The notes: generated by a model from the sequence alone, not told the origin. Shown: positions 40,047 through 49,330, numbered from the stretch's first letter. The stretch is 54,348 nucleotides of DNA from an uncultured Collinsella sp. (GCA_958429225.1 CAUAJB010000005.1:1-54348), one strand, 5' to 3'. A program made the numbers and translations.

Positions 40047-42473
40047 ATGCGAGTCGTAACAACCGGAGTATGCAGAGGAAACTGGAAAATCTACCAGCAA
40101 CTTAAAATCGAAGGCGTCCATGAAGCCTCCAGCGTAACAGCTCAAGCGACTACGGACGATAATCGCCGTTTGCCTTTATCCCTTCTAAATTTCAGGGACA
40201 ATAGCGACGAACCGAACTCGTACGTTCTTGTAATCCCTGATCCCGATGTTCGCACCATCATAATTGAATTAAATGAAATTGATTCAGACGGTCGCACTCT
40301 GAGCAGCGACTCTATTTCACTCAATTGCAAGAACATAAAATGGGAGTCTCGTCTTAACTACAAAATAAAACCCGAAATGTGCAGCAAACTTAGAAACTAT
40401 GATGACGTTTCAGAGTTTGACATGGCAACGATTGATTTTTGGCAGTGTATTGAGGATTCAAACGAATATATCCTTAGGTGTACGGTAAGAACTCCGTACC
40501 GTAGCGACTCACAAATCAAGGTTCGCTGCCTCGATCGATCCCTCAACGAAGTCAATTTGACTACCGTCGATTTCGGCTCAAATGTAACAAGCGTTGGATT
40601 CGCTGCTGGGAAAAAACAGCTTGAAACGCAGCTCTCAGTCCGAATGCCAAAAGCGTTCGATCGTTACTACTTTATTATTGACGATCAAAATCATCCTTCA
40701 TTCAGCTCATTCGACTGTCTCACACCCGATAAACTTGGCTTACTTCTAGAAGAAACTAACTTCCTTTTTACCCATGCACAGTTTGATCCTGAATACCCCG
40801 AATGGTTCACGGAGCATAAGGCAACCATTGGAGCATTGGAAAAGCAGAGAAAAATAGCCTTTACCAGCGCTCCGAAGTTCAGCATTATTGTCCCTCTTTA
40901 CAACACGCCTATTCCGTTTTTTAACGATATGGCGGAATCCGTTAAGGGCCAGTCTTATGCAAACTGGGAGCTCATCCTAGTTGATGCAAGTCCAGACAAT
41001 CAGGAACTAAAGGCTCGCGTTGAGCATGAGGTAGCCCGCGACAACAGAATTAAATCAATTACCCTTGCCGAGAATAAGGGCATTTCCGAAAACACAAATG
41101 CCGGAGTAGCTGCTGCTTCGGGCGATTTCGTCAGCTTCTTTGACCATGACGACATCCTTGAACCGGATTTGTTGTTCTCGTATGCCGAGGCAATTGAAAA
41201 CAATGATAACGTTGATCTTCTTTATTGCGATGAAGACAAACTCATGCCCGATGGAAAGCTGGCACAGCCGTTCTTTAAACCGGATTTCAATATCGATTTA
41301 CTCAGAAATAATAACTATATATGCCACATGCTTACCATCCGTAAGTCCCTTCTTGACACTCTAGAACCGAATACGAAAGAGTTCGATGGAGCCCAGGATC
41401 ATAATTTGACTCTCCGGGCCGTTGAAAAAGCAAGGAATGTCCACCATGTTGCAAAAGTTCTATATCACTGGCGCCTAAGCGAAACATCAACCGCGGCTAA
41501 TGCCGACAGCAAGCCGTATGCCACTATCGCAGGAATCAAAGCAGTTCAGAATCATTTGGACAGGCTTGGGCTCAATGCAAAGGTCGAACAGGCACGTCGT
41601 CCCTTTACATATAAAGTAACCTATGCCGCGCCAGATTCCCATCCGCTCGTTTCGATTATCATTCCAACCAAAGATTACGCTAATATCCTCGATAACTGCA
41701 TTACGTCAATTGTCGAGAAATCCACATACGACAATTACGAGCTTGTGATAATCGAAAATAACAGCACGGAAAATGCGACGTTCGAGTATTACGATAAGTT
41801 ACAAGCCAAATACCCTGATATCGTTCGCCTTGTTACCTGGGAGCACGAATTTAACTTTTCCAAGCTCATGAACTTTGGAGTGGCCCGTGCCAAGGGAAAT
41901 TATCTCTTGCTGCTGAATAACGACACCGAAGTGATTACGCCCAATTGGATTGAAACTATGCTTGGCATCTGCGCACGCGAGGATGTTGGCGCAGTTGGTG
42001 CAAAACTCTACTATCCCGACAACACCATTCAACACGCTGGCCTATGCGTCACGGGCGGCGTGGCAGGACATCTCTGCCAAAGCATGCCAAAAGACAACTG
42101 GGGCTATTTTGCACTCAACGATGCGCAGCAAGATTTCAGCGCCGTCACGGCGGCTTGCATCATGACCAAACGAAGCGAATACGAAAAAGTCGGAGGTTTC
42201 ACCGAAGAGCTTCAAGTCGCATTTAATGATGTTGACTTTTGCCTAAAGCTTCGCGAGATTAACGATCTGATTGTATACACGCCCGAAGTCGAGCTGTATC
42301 ATTACGAGTCAATTTCTAGAGGCGTTGAAAACAACACGGACAAGCAGATTCGCTTCCACAAAGAGGTCGCGTACATGAATTATCGCTGGGCAAACTACTA
42401 TGTCGAAGGCGATCCATACATGAACCCGAATTTCACCGTGGGAGAACCTGGAAATCGCTATTACCACTTGTGA
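40047..42473 (+). CDS. Tandem family 2 glycosyltransferase
   Basis: This 808-residue protein has two GT-A domains after a beta-rich N-terminal region of about 270 residues. The first (about 274-515) starts KFSIIVPLYNTP and has FFDHDDILEPDLL. The second (about 530-790) starts VSIIIPTKDYANI and has LLLNNDTEVITPNWIE plus GGFTEELQVAFNDVDFCLKL. Two-domain enzymes of this kind build rhamnan or similar polymers; the adjacent rml genes fit. The start at 40047 has GAAAGG 6 bases before; the frame is open to 39888, so a product up to 861 residues is possible. A+T content is far higher than in the rml genes. Confidence 0.9.
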   Translation: MRVVTTGVCRGNWKIYQQLKIEGVHEASSVTAQATTDDNRRLPLSLLNFRDNSDEPNSYVLVIPDPDVRTIIIELNEIDSDGRTLSSDSISLNCKNIKWESRLNYKIKPEMCSKLRNYDDVSEFDMATIDFWQCIEDSNEYILRCTVRTPYRSDSQIKVRCLDRSLNEVNLTTVDFGSNVTSVGFAAGKKQLETQLSVRMPKAFDRYYFIIDDQNHPSFSSFDCLTPDKLGLLLEETNFLFTHAQFDPEYPEWFTEHKATIGALEKQRKIAFTSAPKFSIIVPLYNTPIPFFNDMAESVKGQSYANWELILVDASPDNQELKARVEHEVARDNRIKSITLAENKGISENTNAGVAAASGDFVSFFDHDDILEPDLLFSYAEAIENNDNVDLLYCDEDKLMPDGKLAQPFFKPDFNIDLLRNNNYICHMLTIRKSLLDTLEPNTKEFDGAQDHNLTLRAVEKARNVHHVAKVLYHWRLSETSTAANADSKPYATIAGIKAVQNHLDRLGLNAKVEQARRPFTYKVTYAAPDSHPLVSIIIPTKDYANILDNCITSIVEKSTYDNYELVIIENNSTENATFEYYDKLQAKYPDIVRLVTWEHEFNFSKLMNFGVARAKGNYLLLLNNDTEVITPNWIETMLGICAREDVGAVGAKLYYPDNTIQHAGLCVTGGVAGHLCQSMPKDNWGYFALNDAQQDFSAVTAACIMTKRSEYEKVGGFTEELQVAFNDVDFCLKLREINDLIVYTPEVELYHYESISRGVENNTDKQIRFHKEVAYMNYRWANYYVEGDPYMNPNFTVGEPGNRYYHL

Positions 42474-42523
42474 GATCCAAATGCAGCCTCACAATAGGTA
42501 TTAGCAATATCATTGCACTATAG

Positions 42524-42560
42524 ATAAGGGGATGGGACCTCCATTCCCCCGTCCCCTTAT
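42524..42560 (+). terminator. Hairpin after the tandem glycosyltransferase
   Basis: ATAAGGGGATGGG pairs (one G-T) with CCGTCCCCTTAT. The following TACGG is not T-rich, but the stem is strong and lies about 50 bases past the stop codon. Confidence 0.55.
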
Positions 42561-42568
42561 TACGGCGA

Positions 42569-42886
42569 CTTAATTATGAGTTACTGATTCCTTTTTCTGT
42601 ATTTAGAGAAAGAAATCTCATAGACCATTTCATTGGGGGTTGGCAAGAGGACTATTATGTAAGAAGACTCCAGCAAGCAGTTAAAGCTAATCTGAACCTC
42701 GCAACGCTAAAGTCACTGCCAGTTCCTGTTTTGAAGAATGGGAGAAGACTAGAATACGAGCGGAAGGTTATTCCATTGGAGAATGCCATGGAGAGCTACG
42801 CCGCCGAAAGCAGAACGCTAGCGAATTTGCGTGACACCTTACTTCCCAAGCTGATGTCGGGCGAGATTGATGTGTCGGGGCTTTAG
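42569..42886 (+). pseudogene. hsdS: Type I restriction S-subunit, C-terminal remnant
   Basis: The only open frame without a start codon encodes a C-terminal HsdS piece: RRLQQAVKANLNLATLKSL followed by PVPV, then ESRTLANLRDTLLPKLMSGE and IDVSGL at the end. This is the conserved coiled spacer and tail of specificity subunits. The target-recognition domains and the hsdM and hsdR genes are absent. It lies just after the hairpin of the glycosyltransferase gene, and its left boundary may be a recombination joint. Confidence 0.85.
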
Positions 42887-43763
42887 ATCGATTAGCATTA
42901 GTCGGGTCGGGTTAGGAATGCGGTTTTGAAGATTGCAGATATTTTATCCAATCACATTGTTCCTTTCGAGACGGAGGACATGAAGCTCAAAAGCCTCTTT
43001 AGCTTCTTTTTGCATCTTGCACCAACGATCAGCAGTTCCAGTGCGGGTGATATCCCGAAGGCTGGACTTGCTCGGACTTTGGCAAGCTTTCTTCGTGAAA
43101 CGAGAATTCAGAATGACTCATTCCGATTCTATACGTCCGGAAGCATTAACAAAAAGCAACTCGAGCGTTATTCCCTATCCAGTTCTTCGACGGTGTCACG
43201 GAAAAGCAAGTGTTTCATCTGCAGCAGAAAATCTGCTGACGAATGCAAATGAGCTGTTTGCTAAGACATTTGCGCAATTCAATTGCCCACAGCAACGTGT
43301 ATCTATTGAATAACAACCGAAAGTATATTCTCTTCGACGACTTCAATACCAAGCAGAATCGTTCAGCGAGAATATTGCTTTCGCAAGGTGATTTAAAAGT
43401 TTTGAAGAAATATATACGCTGAATAATCGGTCTAGAAGTAGGTGGCGTAAATGGACGATGTGGTTATAACGGCAATTGCGACAGCGGGTTCTCAACTCGC
43501 CACTCTCGCTGCAAAAGGAACAGCTATTCAAATCGGCGCTGACGTCCTACGAGAAGCTTCAGAGTGAAATATGGAGCCTTTATGGAGCCATCGATATTCC
43601 CTTGCTTGACCTCGGCGAGCTAAACCCGATGACCAACCCGTCGCAGATTATCAGCAACGGGTTGAGAAAAAGTAGGCCGCAAGACAGGACCGTGCCGATG
43701 CGCTCGCCGGAGTGGTAGATTTACAGCGTCGACTCGCCGACCCTGAGGTCGACCTTGCGGCCC
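42887..43763 (+). other. Degenerate stretch without an intact gene
   Basis: Several short plus-strand frames look like broken coding DNA. One (42926-43252) begins KIADILSNHIVPFETEDMKL; an overlapping frame ends AENLLTNANELFAKTFAQF at about 43313. Another piece (from 43451) reads MDDVVITAIATAGSQLATLA and is cut by a TGA, with a continuation SEIWSLYGAIDIPLLDLGEL in the next frame. I do not recognise these. The pattern is what remains of at least two frameshifted genes between the hsdS and IS21 fragments. Confidence 0.4.
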
Positions 43764-44117
43764 GCAGAACCTGGTGTACCCCATCGCCGCCTTGTGCTCG
43801 CGGGCGCACTGGACTTTGTACTCGTCGTGCAGCAGTCGCAGGTTGACCCCGACCTTGGCCATTTCCGTATGGACGTACGACCAGTCGAGCTCCTCGAACA
43901 CGCTCTCGCGCACGTTCCTTTCCGGGTGGAACAGGCTGTAGACCTGCTCTTCGCCCAGGTCCTTGACCTGGATCCACGTGATTCCCCGCTCGTCTGCGAT
44001 GTCGAACACCTGGAAGACGCTGCCCATGGACATATGCCTGGTCTTGGCGATCGACCTCCTCGCCATGCCCTGGTCGCGGAACTCCATGACGAGCTTCACC
44101 TTTATCATCCTTGCCAT
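43764..44117 (-). pseudogene. IS21-family transposase (IstA) N-terminal remnant
   Basis: Starting at 44117 (AAGGAG 8 bases before the ATG), the frame gives MARMIKVKLVMEFRDQGM, then SIAKTRHMSMGSVFQVFDIA (helix-turn-helix) and ELDWSYVHTEMAKVGVNLRL, up to GYTRFC. These are the N-terminal DNA-binding region of IstA. After residue 118 the family sequence is lost, and the DDE catalytic domain and IstB are missing. It is a deleted copy. Imperfect repeats lie beyond its start (44181-44264). Confidence 0.85.
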
Positions 44118-44180
44118 GTGGTTTCTCCTTCCGTCGATCGGTTGCATGGCAAGCAGATTCTACGGAAGGGACAAAGAGAC

Positions 44181-44264
44181 ACGGAAACGGCGGAACGGGT
44201 GATACGGAGGCAGCGAATCCGTGAAATGATAGGCGATACGGAAAACGCGAAACGGGTGCTATCC
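44181..44264. repeat. Imperfect direct repeats at the IS21 end
   Basis: Two 27-base units at 44181-44207 (ACGGAAACGGCGG...) and 44238-44264 (ACGGAAAACGCGA...) share AACGGGTG near the same place and match at about 20 of 27 positions. IS21 elements carry several such transposase-binding repeats inside their ends. The stretch 44118-44412 holds no gene. Confidence 0.55.
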
Positions 44265-44412
44265 AGAGCGCGCAATACTCAATTTGACCACAAGAAAGCG
44301 ATAAGCGACCCTTTGACTGAGGTATGCGCGGATGCAATCCGGATGAACCTGAGCCAAAAACAAACGACCGCTAACCGCAATAACCAGAAGAACCGCAACT
44401 AAGTTAAAATCA

Positions 44413-45147
44413 TTAACTTGCGGATCCAAATGGCCTGCGCGCAGATTGTATGCCGCTTTTCAGAGATGAATAATTCCAACGGTATGCAAAATAGCTCTCG
44501 TAGGCGATTCTTTGAGATTTCCACCATTCGTCGTACTCTTCCCATTTCGTTTGCTTTATTAGATCAGATAGCTTGCCGTACGCATCGTGAAGAAAATGCT
44601 TCGAGAATCTTATGCCTGACTTATGGTGAAACACTGCAGGATGTGTAATAACTTGCTCGTAAGAATACTGCGTTGTGTTGTTTCGTGATTCTTTTGGATC
44701 GAAATAATCAACGAACTGAGGGACTTCTCTGCAGTCATCGAGAATATGGAGCAAATCACCATGGCAAATCTTGTTTCGAATATGCTCACAGTAAGCATCC
44801 CACCACTTTTTTGTATCGCCTGATAAAAGCCCTTTACCTTTTGCACAATTGATGACTGGCCTCAAGGTTTGTTTTCCGAACATCTCATCGTGGTCTTCTC
44901 GAATTGATGGCACATCTTCAAGATTCGAAACGACCATTCTTAAAGCAAATTCAAGAAGAACAGACGTGCTAATGATTGCAGCTTGGTAGTTTCCGCATAA
45001 ATGAGAATTACACGCCTCGAACCATAGGTTATTGAGGAAGGGCTCAACCCAAGGGAGGGCTGGCGGCAAATCTGAGCCGTTGCTATTAACGCTTTGTGCG
45101 AACATGCCAGCTGCATTCCCTTTTTCAATATACCAAACCTCTATCAT
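44413..45147 (-). CDS. HEPN-like protein of unknown role
   Basis: The 244-residue product is mostly helical. It contains YQAAIISTSVLLEFALRMVV (about 54-73) and then RNKICHGD with R124 and H129, fitting the Rx4-6H motif of HEPN ribonucleases; DUF4145-like helical proteins share this layout. I choose the ATG at 45147 because AAAGG precedes it. It is intact although it lies between IS21 and IS3 remnants. No nucleotidyltransferase or antitoxin partner gene is visible beside it. Defence or toxin function is an inference. Confidence 0.6.
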   Translation of the reverse strand: MIEVWYIEKGNAAGMFAQSVNSNGSDLPPALPWVEPFLNNLWFEACNSHLCGNYQAAIISTSVLLEFALRMVVSNLEDVPSIREDHDEMFGKQTLRPVINCAKGKGLLSGDTKKWWDAYCEHIRNKICHGDLLHILDDCREVPQFVDYFDPKESRNNTTQYSYEQVITHPAVFHHKSGIRFSKHFLHDAYGKLSDLIKQTKWEEYDEWWKSQRIAYESYFAYRWNYSSLKSGIQSARRPFGSAS

Positions 45148-45282
45148 GGGCAAACCTTTACATGTGATGGAAGAATAGGAGTTTAACGGCACGGACTCGG
45201 AACCTATTAAGCATTAGGTACAAGATAATGTATCGCGCAGCTGATAAATCAGGCAAATCTCGTTATCCCGCGCCTGTACGAC

Positions 45283-45606
45283 CTGGGGCAGGCGAGTGCC
45301 CGGTCCTCTACAGCGACCGGGGCGCCCGCTACCGCTGGCCCGACTTGATCGAGATATGCGGGCGGCACGGCGTCTCCCGCACGATGTCGAGGAAGGCAAG
45401 GACGCCGGACACGCGCGGATGGAGGGGTTCTTTGGCACGCTTAAGCAGGAGTTCTTCCATACAGGGACTGGTCGGGCGTGAGGGTAGAGCGGTTCATGGA
45501 AAAGCTGGACGCGTGGTTGGACGACTATAACGAGTAGCGGATCAAACTCTCGCTCTTCTGGAAGAGCCCGAGCCAGTACAGAAAGGCGCTAGGCCTGGCA
45601 GCCTAA
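45283..45606 (+). pseudogene. IS3-family transposase (OrfB) C-terminal remnant
   Basis: Pieces of the OrfB integrase core occur in three frames: YSDRGARYRWPDLIEICGRH (SDRG box), RMEGFFGTLKQEFF holding the catalytic Glu region, VERFMEKLDAWLDDYNE, and RIKLSLFWKSPSQYRKALGL to the stop at 45604-45606. At least two frameshifts and one in-frame stop (after YNE) break it. The first catalytic Asp and OrfA are missing. GC content is high compared with its neighbours. Confidence 0.85.
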
Positions 45607-45693
45607 CGCCCCAAGATTCCTACCGCACCCCCGTTGCTTGACCCCTATCTTTTTTAGACACTGAAAAATGAACTGTAATAAGAAACGGTATCG

Positions 45694-47751
45694 CTACCGA
45701 CCAATCACACAACACAGGCACGCAAAGAAAGACATCAGAATCATGACTACAGGAGGAATGACGGAAGAAAAATTAAACCGCTGCGACACGCAATCGATTC
45801 GGGCCCGAGGTGCACACAAAGAAATGAACGCCGGAACAAGTACCGGTATCAAATATCTCGGTTGTACACCTGCTACCGAAGTGTCACCAACGGGCGTGTA
45901 ACCGACATAAAGCGCCATGCACACCAAAGAGACACTTGCGACAACAAGCGCAAGGATCCACATACGGAGGGCAGGGGTTACAGGGTTTTTAGAGGAATCA
46001 CCTTCGACATTAAAGGCGCTCGTATAAATACAGAGAAAGGGCAGAGTGGAAAGAAATGGGAGCGATACAACAACATTGCCCATATATGCATACGAAAGAG
46101 AGTAGTCATTCGATGAAGCGGGCGCGAGCAGATTGACCATAAAACCGAATAATGTACCGAGGAATTCCATCGGATTATTCAGAATGTAGCGTATTTGTCC
46201 TATTCCACTGACCCCCTCGCCTCCCCTCACATCTCCCGCCTGCACAGCGGGGGAAAACAGCATCGGTAAGGTAAAGCTACACACCATTAGGATGCCGAAC
46301 AAAATCACCAAAGCCACATATAACTTCCGTTGCTTCGAATTCCTAAATTTCGAAGCAGGCATGAACAGCATCATTCCAATTAACGGAAAATAAACAGCTT
46401 TTGCAGACAAGCCCAAAAAGAAACACGCTGTAATTGCGAAAACGCTTAATGGCGCCAGCCTCTCATCAGGCTTCGACAACTCCCTTAGAACCAAAGCAAC
46501 TGCAAGCAATAAGAAGCTAGTCACCCACGGATCATAGGAATAGTTCGATGCAAGATAGACAGCATAAGGAAGTAGGGCAACCGTCGCAATCAAAGATTTC
46601 CATTTCGGAATATAGAGGATTGCAACGGCGGTCACGACAACATAAGAGAAAAGGTTGAACAGCCTTCCCAAGGCAAAGCCCGTAAGTAATGGAAGGGACA
46701 ACAACCTCCCCAACCAAAGACCGAGAGCGCAAGGAATATAGGAAATGGTCGAAATGTTCCTCAACGATTCACCGGTCACCGCAGCTACAAAACCAGGGGA
46801 ACTATAAACTTCCCCTGAAGCCAACTGGGACAAATGGAGGTCATTCAGATCCATCTCCGCGTCATGCACCTCATCAAACTGAAGACTGTTATTATCCACC
46901 CATGGAACCGCAACTAATTCAATTTCAGACCCGGTGAAGACAGGATCTCCCATATAGGACAGGCCCAGAGAACGAGCGTAATGGATCTGATCGTCCGGAG
47001 AAACAGCAGTGAGGTTCGGTAAAGCTGAAATCAAAAAACAACCTAGTGAAAGCGCGGCGATGGAGAAGGAGACTACGGTCTTGTATAGACCCGGTTTCAC
47101 AATAAACCAAGGAGCAACACCTAGAATAATCACAATGCAGAGGTGAACAGTACGCACAAATGATGCTCCAAGAAACGGCATCAGTACAGTGGACGCAACC
47201 GCCAACAGACCATTTACGGATAGAACGACTATGCACAAAACAACGATGCCCAGAACAGGGTTTGCAGCAAAAAATGCACGCGCCCTTCCCTTGTTGGCCA
47301 ACGCGGGCTTTTTCACAGCTAGCAAGATAAAGGAGCTGCTGATAAATACAGCAAAGAAAAAGAGTACTATTTCTTTTTTACTCCAATCCATTATAGATAG
47401 CACGGACCTCTCTGGCGTACCCACCACGGTTCCGGCTTCAAGTAATATAGAAAAAAGAGCCGAGAATGCACAGACACTCAAGGCAAGACGAGGAGAAGCC
47501 TTTCCGAACAGGGTGCTTCGCTCGGAGGCAAGATAAAACCAAGCAAGAACCGCTAAACAAGCAAATAACGCAAGCTCCATGCACCAATAAAAGATTGCCG
47601 CCGTGACGTCATAGCGAACAAACAGCACTGCACCCGAGATAGCAAGCAGTACAAAGCACACAAGCGGAAGCGCGCTCAACCGATACCCATCGGAACATCT
47701 CCGTATTTGCGTCTTAGCCATATGAGCATGGCCGTGAACAATCGGAATCAT
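45694..47751 (-). CDS. DUF2142-like polytopic membrane protein
   Basis: The 685-residue protein has about 12-14 membrane segments and an outside loop with SPDDQIHYARSLGLSYMGDP, the DUF2142-type acidic loop after the early helices. GVQPRYLIPVLVPAF near the C-terminus matches the same family. Such proteins resemble GT-C glycosyltransferases that use lipid-linked sugars, but no activity is established. ATG at 47751 has AGGAG 8 bases before. It is the last gene of the GT2-DUF2304-DUF2304-DUF2142 series on this strand. A short hairpin (CGGTAGCGATACCG then TTTCTT) overlaps the stop. Confidence 0.8.
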   Translation of the reverse strand: MIPIVHGHAHMAKTQIRRCSDGYRLSALPLVCFVLLAISGAVLFVRYDVTAAIFYWCMELALFACLAVLAWFYLASERSTLFGKASPRLALSVCAFSALFSILLEAGTVVGTPERSVLSIMDWSKKEIVLFFFAVFISSSFILLAVKKPALANKGRARAFFAANPVLGIVVLCIVVLSVNGLLAVASTVLMPFLGASFVRTVHLCIVIILGVAPWFIVKPGLYKTVVSFSIAALSLGCFLISALPNLTAVSPDDQIHYARSLGLSYMGDPVFTGSEIELVAVPWVDNNSLQFDEVHDAEMDLNDLHLSQLASGEVYSSPGFVAAVTGESLRNISTISYIPCALGLWLGRLLSLPLLTGFALGRLFNLFSYVVVTAVAILYIPKWKSLIATVALLPYAVYLASNYSYDPWVTSFLLLAVALVLRELSKPDERLAPLSVFAITACFFLGLSAKAVYFPLIGMMLFMPASKFRNSKQRKLYVALVILFGILMVCSFTLPMLFSPAVQAGDVRGGEGVSGIGQIRYILNNPMEFLGTLFGFMVNLLAPASSNDYSLSYAYMGNVVVSLPFLSTLPFLCIYTSAFNVEGDSSKNPVTPALRMWILALVVASVSLVCMALYVGYTPVGDTSVAGVQPRYLIPVLVPAFISLCAPRARIDCVSQRFNFSSVIPPVVMILMSFFACLCCVIGR

Positions 47752-47896
47752 CAAATCGTCTCCTGTCTGAATCTACACTATGACCGTACGGTGAACATCA
47801 AAGAACACGACGGCGGAACCGTTAGCGATACCATTTTTCAACAAGGCGGTCATCCCTCCCGCAACCCAAGCCGAACACCGTCTATTGTCTGTCCGC

Positions 47897-48226
47897 TCAG
47901 CAGTCTCTTACTATTTCCTTCTCGATAATCGCAAGCCGCCAAGTCAGATCCTTTATGCTTGCTGCTTGCTTCGTCACGATTACGCTAAGCATCAGCGAAA
48001 ACGCAAGGAGAAGAAACAGATCAAGGAAGAACACGAAGTTAGTGTTCAACACGAAACCAAACAATTCGCCAATTGCTCCAATGGAACCAGGGAAAATAGC
48101 AGCGATGAGGATTATCACCGACAAGGACAGCCAGAAAAAGGAAAAGCGTAAGGGCAACTTGCCCTTGGATACGAGACAGATCGCGCAAACGAAGAACACA
48201 ATCGCAACAAAGTGAGGAAGAGACAC
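47897..48226 (-). CDS. DUF2304-like small membrane protein, copy B
   Basis: The 109-residue product has three hydrophobic segments (FVAIVFFVCAICLVSKG; FWLSLSVIILIAAIFPG; FVFFLDLFLLLAFSLML) and ends with a polar helix (IKDLTWRLAIIEKEIV). The layout equals that of the DUF2304 protein encoded just upstream, although identity is low. The start is GTG at 48226 with AAAGGAG 6 bases before. In other genomes DUF2304 genes accompany GT2 genes that charge polyprenyl phosphate. Confidence 0.7.
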   Translation of the reverse strand: MSLPHFVAIVFFVCAICLVSKGKLPLRFSFFWLSLSVIILIAAIFPGSIGAIGELFGFVLNTNFVFFLDLFLLLAFSLMLSVIVTKQAASIKDLTWRLAIIEKEIVRDC

Positions 48227-48270
48227 AGTCTCTCCTTTCGAGGGGCGAACGAATAATAGATATGACAAAT

Positions 48271-48591
48271 TTAACGAAGCGCTTGCTCCTCAACAAGTTG
48301 ATTAATCCTCCTGCGCAGCTTCGAGATGCTCACCGTGTTACTGAACTCTCGATACAGGAGCAATACAATCACGTAGAGGAACACGAAGTTTGCCGGGCTT
48401 TCAAATCCCAAAAGTGAAGACAGCCAAAAGGCAACTTGTGGGAAAGCAGCCAGCACAACGAAACTGAAGGCGAAGAAAAGCCAGAACACAGAATCCAGCA
48501 CTTCAATCTGCGCCTTCCTTAGCTTCCTGATGACAAAATACAAAACCAAAAGAGCCCCGAGCAGGAGGACGGCCCTAAGCACAATAGACAT
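48271..48591 (-). CDS. DUF2304 small membrane protein, copy A
   Basis: The 106-residue product is typical for DUF2304: EVLDSVFWLFFAFSFVVLAA, FPQVAFWLSSLLGFESPANF and a C-terminal helix SKLRRRINQLVEEQ. Three membrane helices are expected. It begins 7 bases after the GT2 gene, so the two are co-translated. No enzymatic residue is apparent; a partner role for the GT2 is likely. Confidence 0.88.
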   Translation of the reverse strand: MSIVLRAVLLLGALLVLYFVIRKLRKAQIEVLDSVFWLFFAFSFVVLAAFPQVAFWLSSLLGFESPANFVFLYVIVLLLYREFSNTVSISKLRRRINQLVEEQALR

Positions 48592-48598
48592 TATTCAA

Positions 48599-49291
48599 TC
48601 ACCTAAACCACTGAACGAAGAGAATGGAGATGCAAGCGCGAGCCATATAGGCAATCGATTTAGGGATGTTCAAATAGCTCTCCCCTGCCTGCCTCTCACG
48701 CATCTCAACCTGAACTTCACGAACCTTAGCACCCTTCTTAATCAGGTACGAAATAGACTCGGGCTCTGGGTTCAAAGAGTCGTCGTTTGCAAAAAGCTCG
48801 ATCATCTTCCTGTTAAACATACGCATGCCAGAAGTCGGATCTGCAACTCGCTTGCCGGTAGTGAGCTTGATCGCAACCGTAATGATGCGCGAGCCGAGCA
48901 TGCGTGCAGAAACCTCTTTACACTTGTTTACAAAGCGCGAGCCGATAACGATGTCGGCGTCCTCGGCGATCGCAAGGTCGAGCATCTTGGACATATACTC
49001 CGGGCAATGTTGGCCGTCTGCATCAAACTGCAAAGCATAGTCATACCCATTGCGCAGCGCGTACTTCATCCCCGTCTGGAATCCAACTGTAAGACCAGAA
49101 TTGACCGGAAGAGTGACATGATTGAAGCCACGGTCGAGACAGATTTGCTCAGTTGCATCCTTGGAACCGTCGTTTACCACGAGATAATCGATATCGGGCA
49201 CAACAGAAACAAGCTCGTCAACTGTTCTCTCTAGAGATTCTTCCTCGTTATACGCTGGCACAATTACCAACACTTTTTTACTATTCAACAT
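48599..49291 (-). CDS. Family 2 glycosyltransferase, polyprenyl-phosphate type
   Basis: The protein has the compact DPM1-like GT-A fold: VLVIVPAYNEEESLERTV, YLVVNDGSKDAT, LQFDADGQHCPEYM (DxD) and ADPTSGMRMFNRKMI. It has no clear membrane helices except a hydrophobic end (YMARACISILFVQWF). I start at 49291 (MLNSKKVLV), the family-like N-terminus; ATG at 49306 is another choice. Fused or paired with DUF2304 it would load a sugar on undecaprenyl phosphate. Confidence 0.9.
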   Translation of the reverse strand: MLNSKKVLVIVPAYNEEESLERTVDELVSVVPDIDYLVVNDGSKDATEQICLDRGFNHVTLPVNSGLTVGFQTGMKYALRNGYDYALQFDADGQHCPEYMSKMLDLAIAEDADIVIGSRFVNKCKEVSARMLGSRIITVAIKLTTGKRVADPTSGMRMFNRKMIELFANDDSLNPEPESISYLIKKGAKVREVQVEMRERQAGESYLNIPKSIAYMARACISILFVQWFR

Positions 49292-49330
49292 CCGCCAATC
49301 TCTCATAGACAACTCAACAAGAACTCGCCG

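Noticed and set aside
45214..45438. Minus-strand 74-codon frame over the IS3 remnant
   Set aside because: The plus strand carries recognisable OrfB pieces; the minus frame is a shadow.
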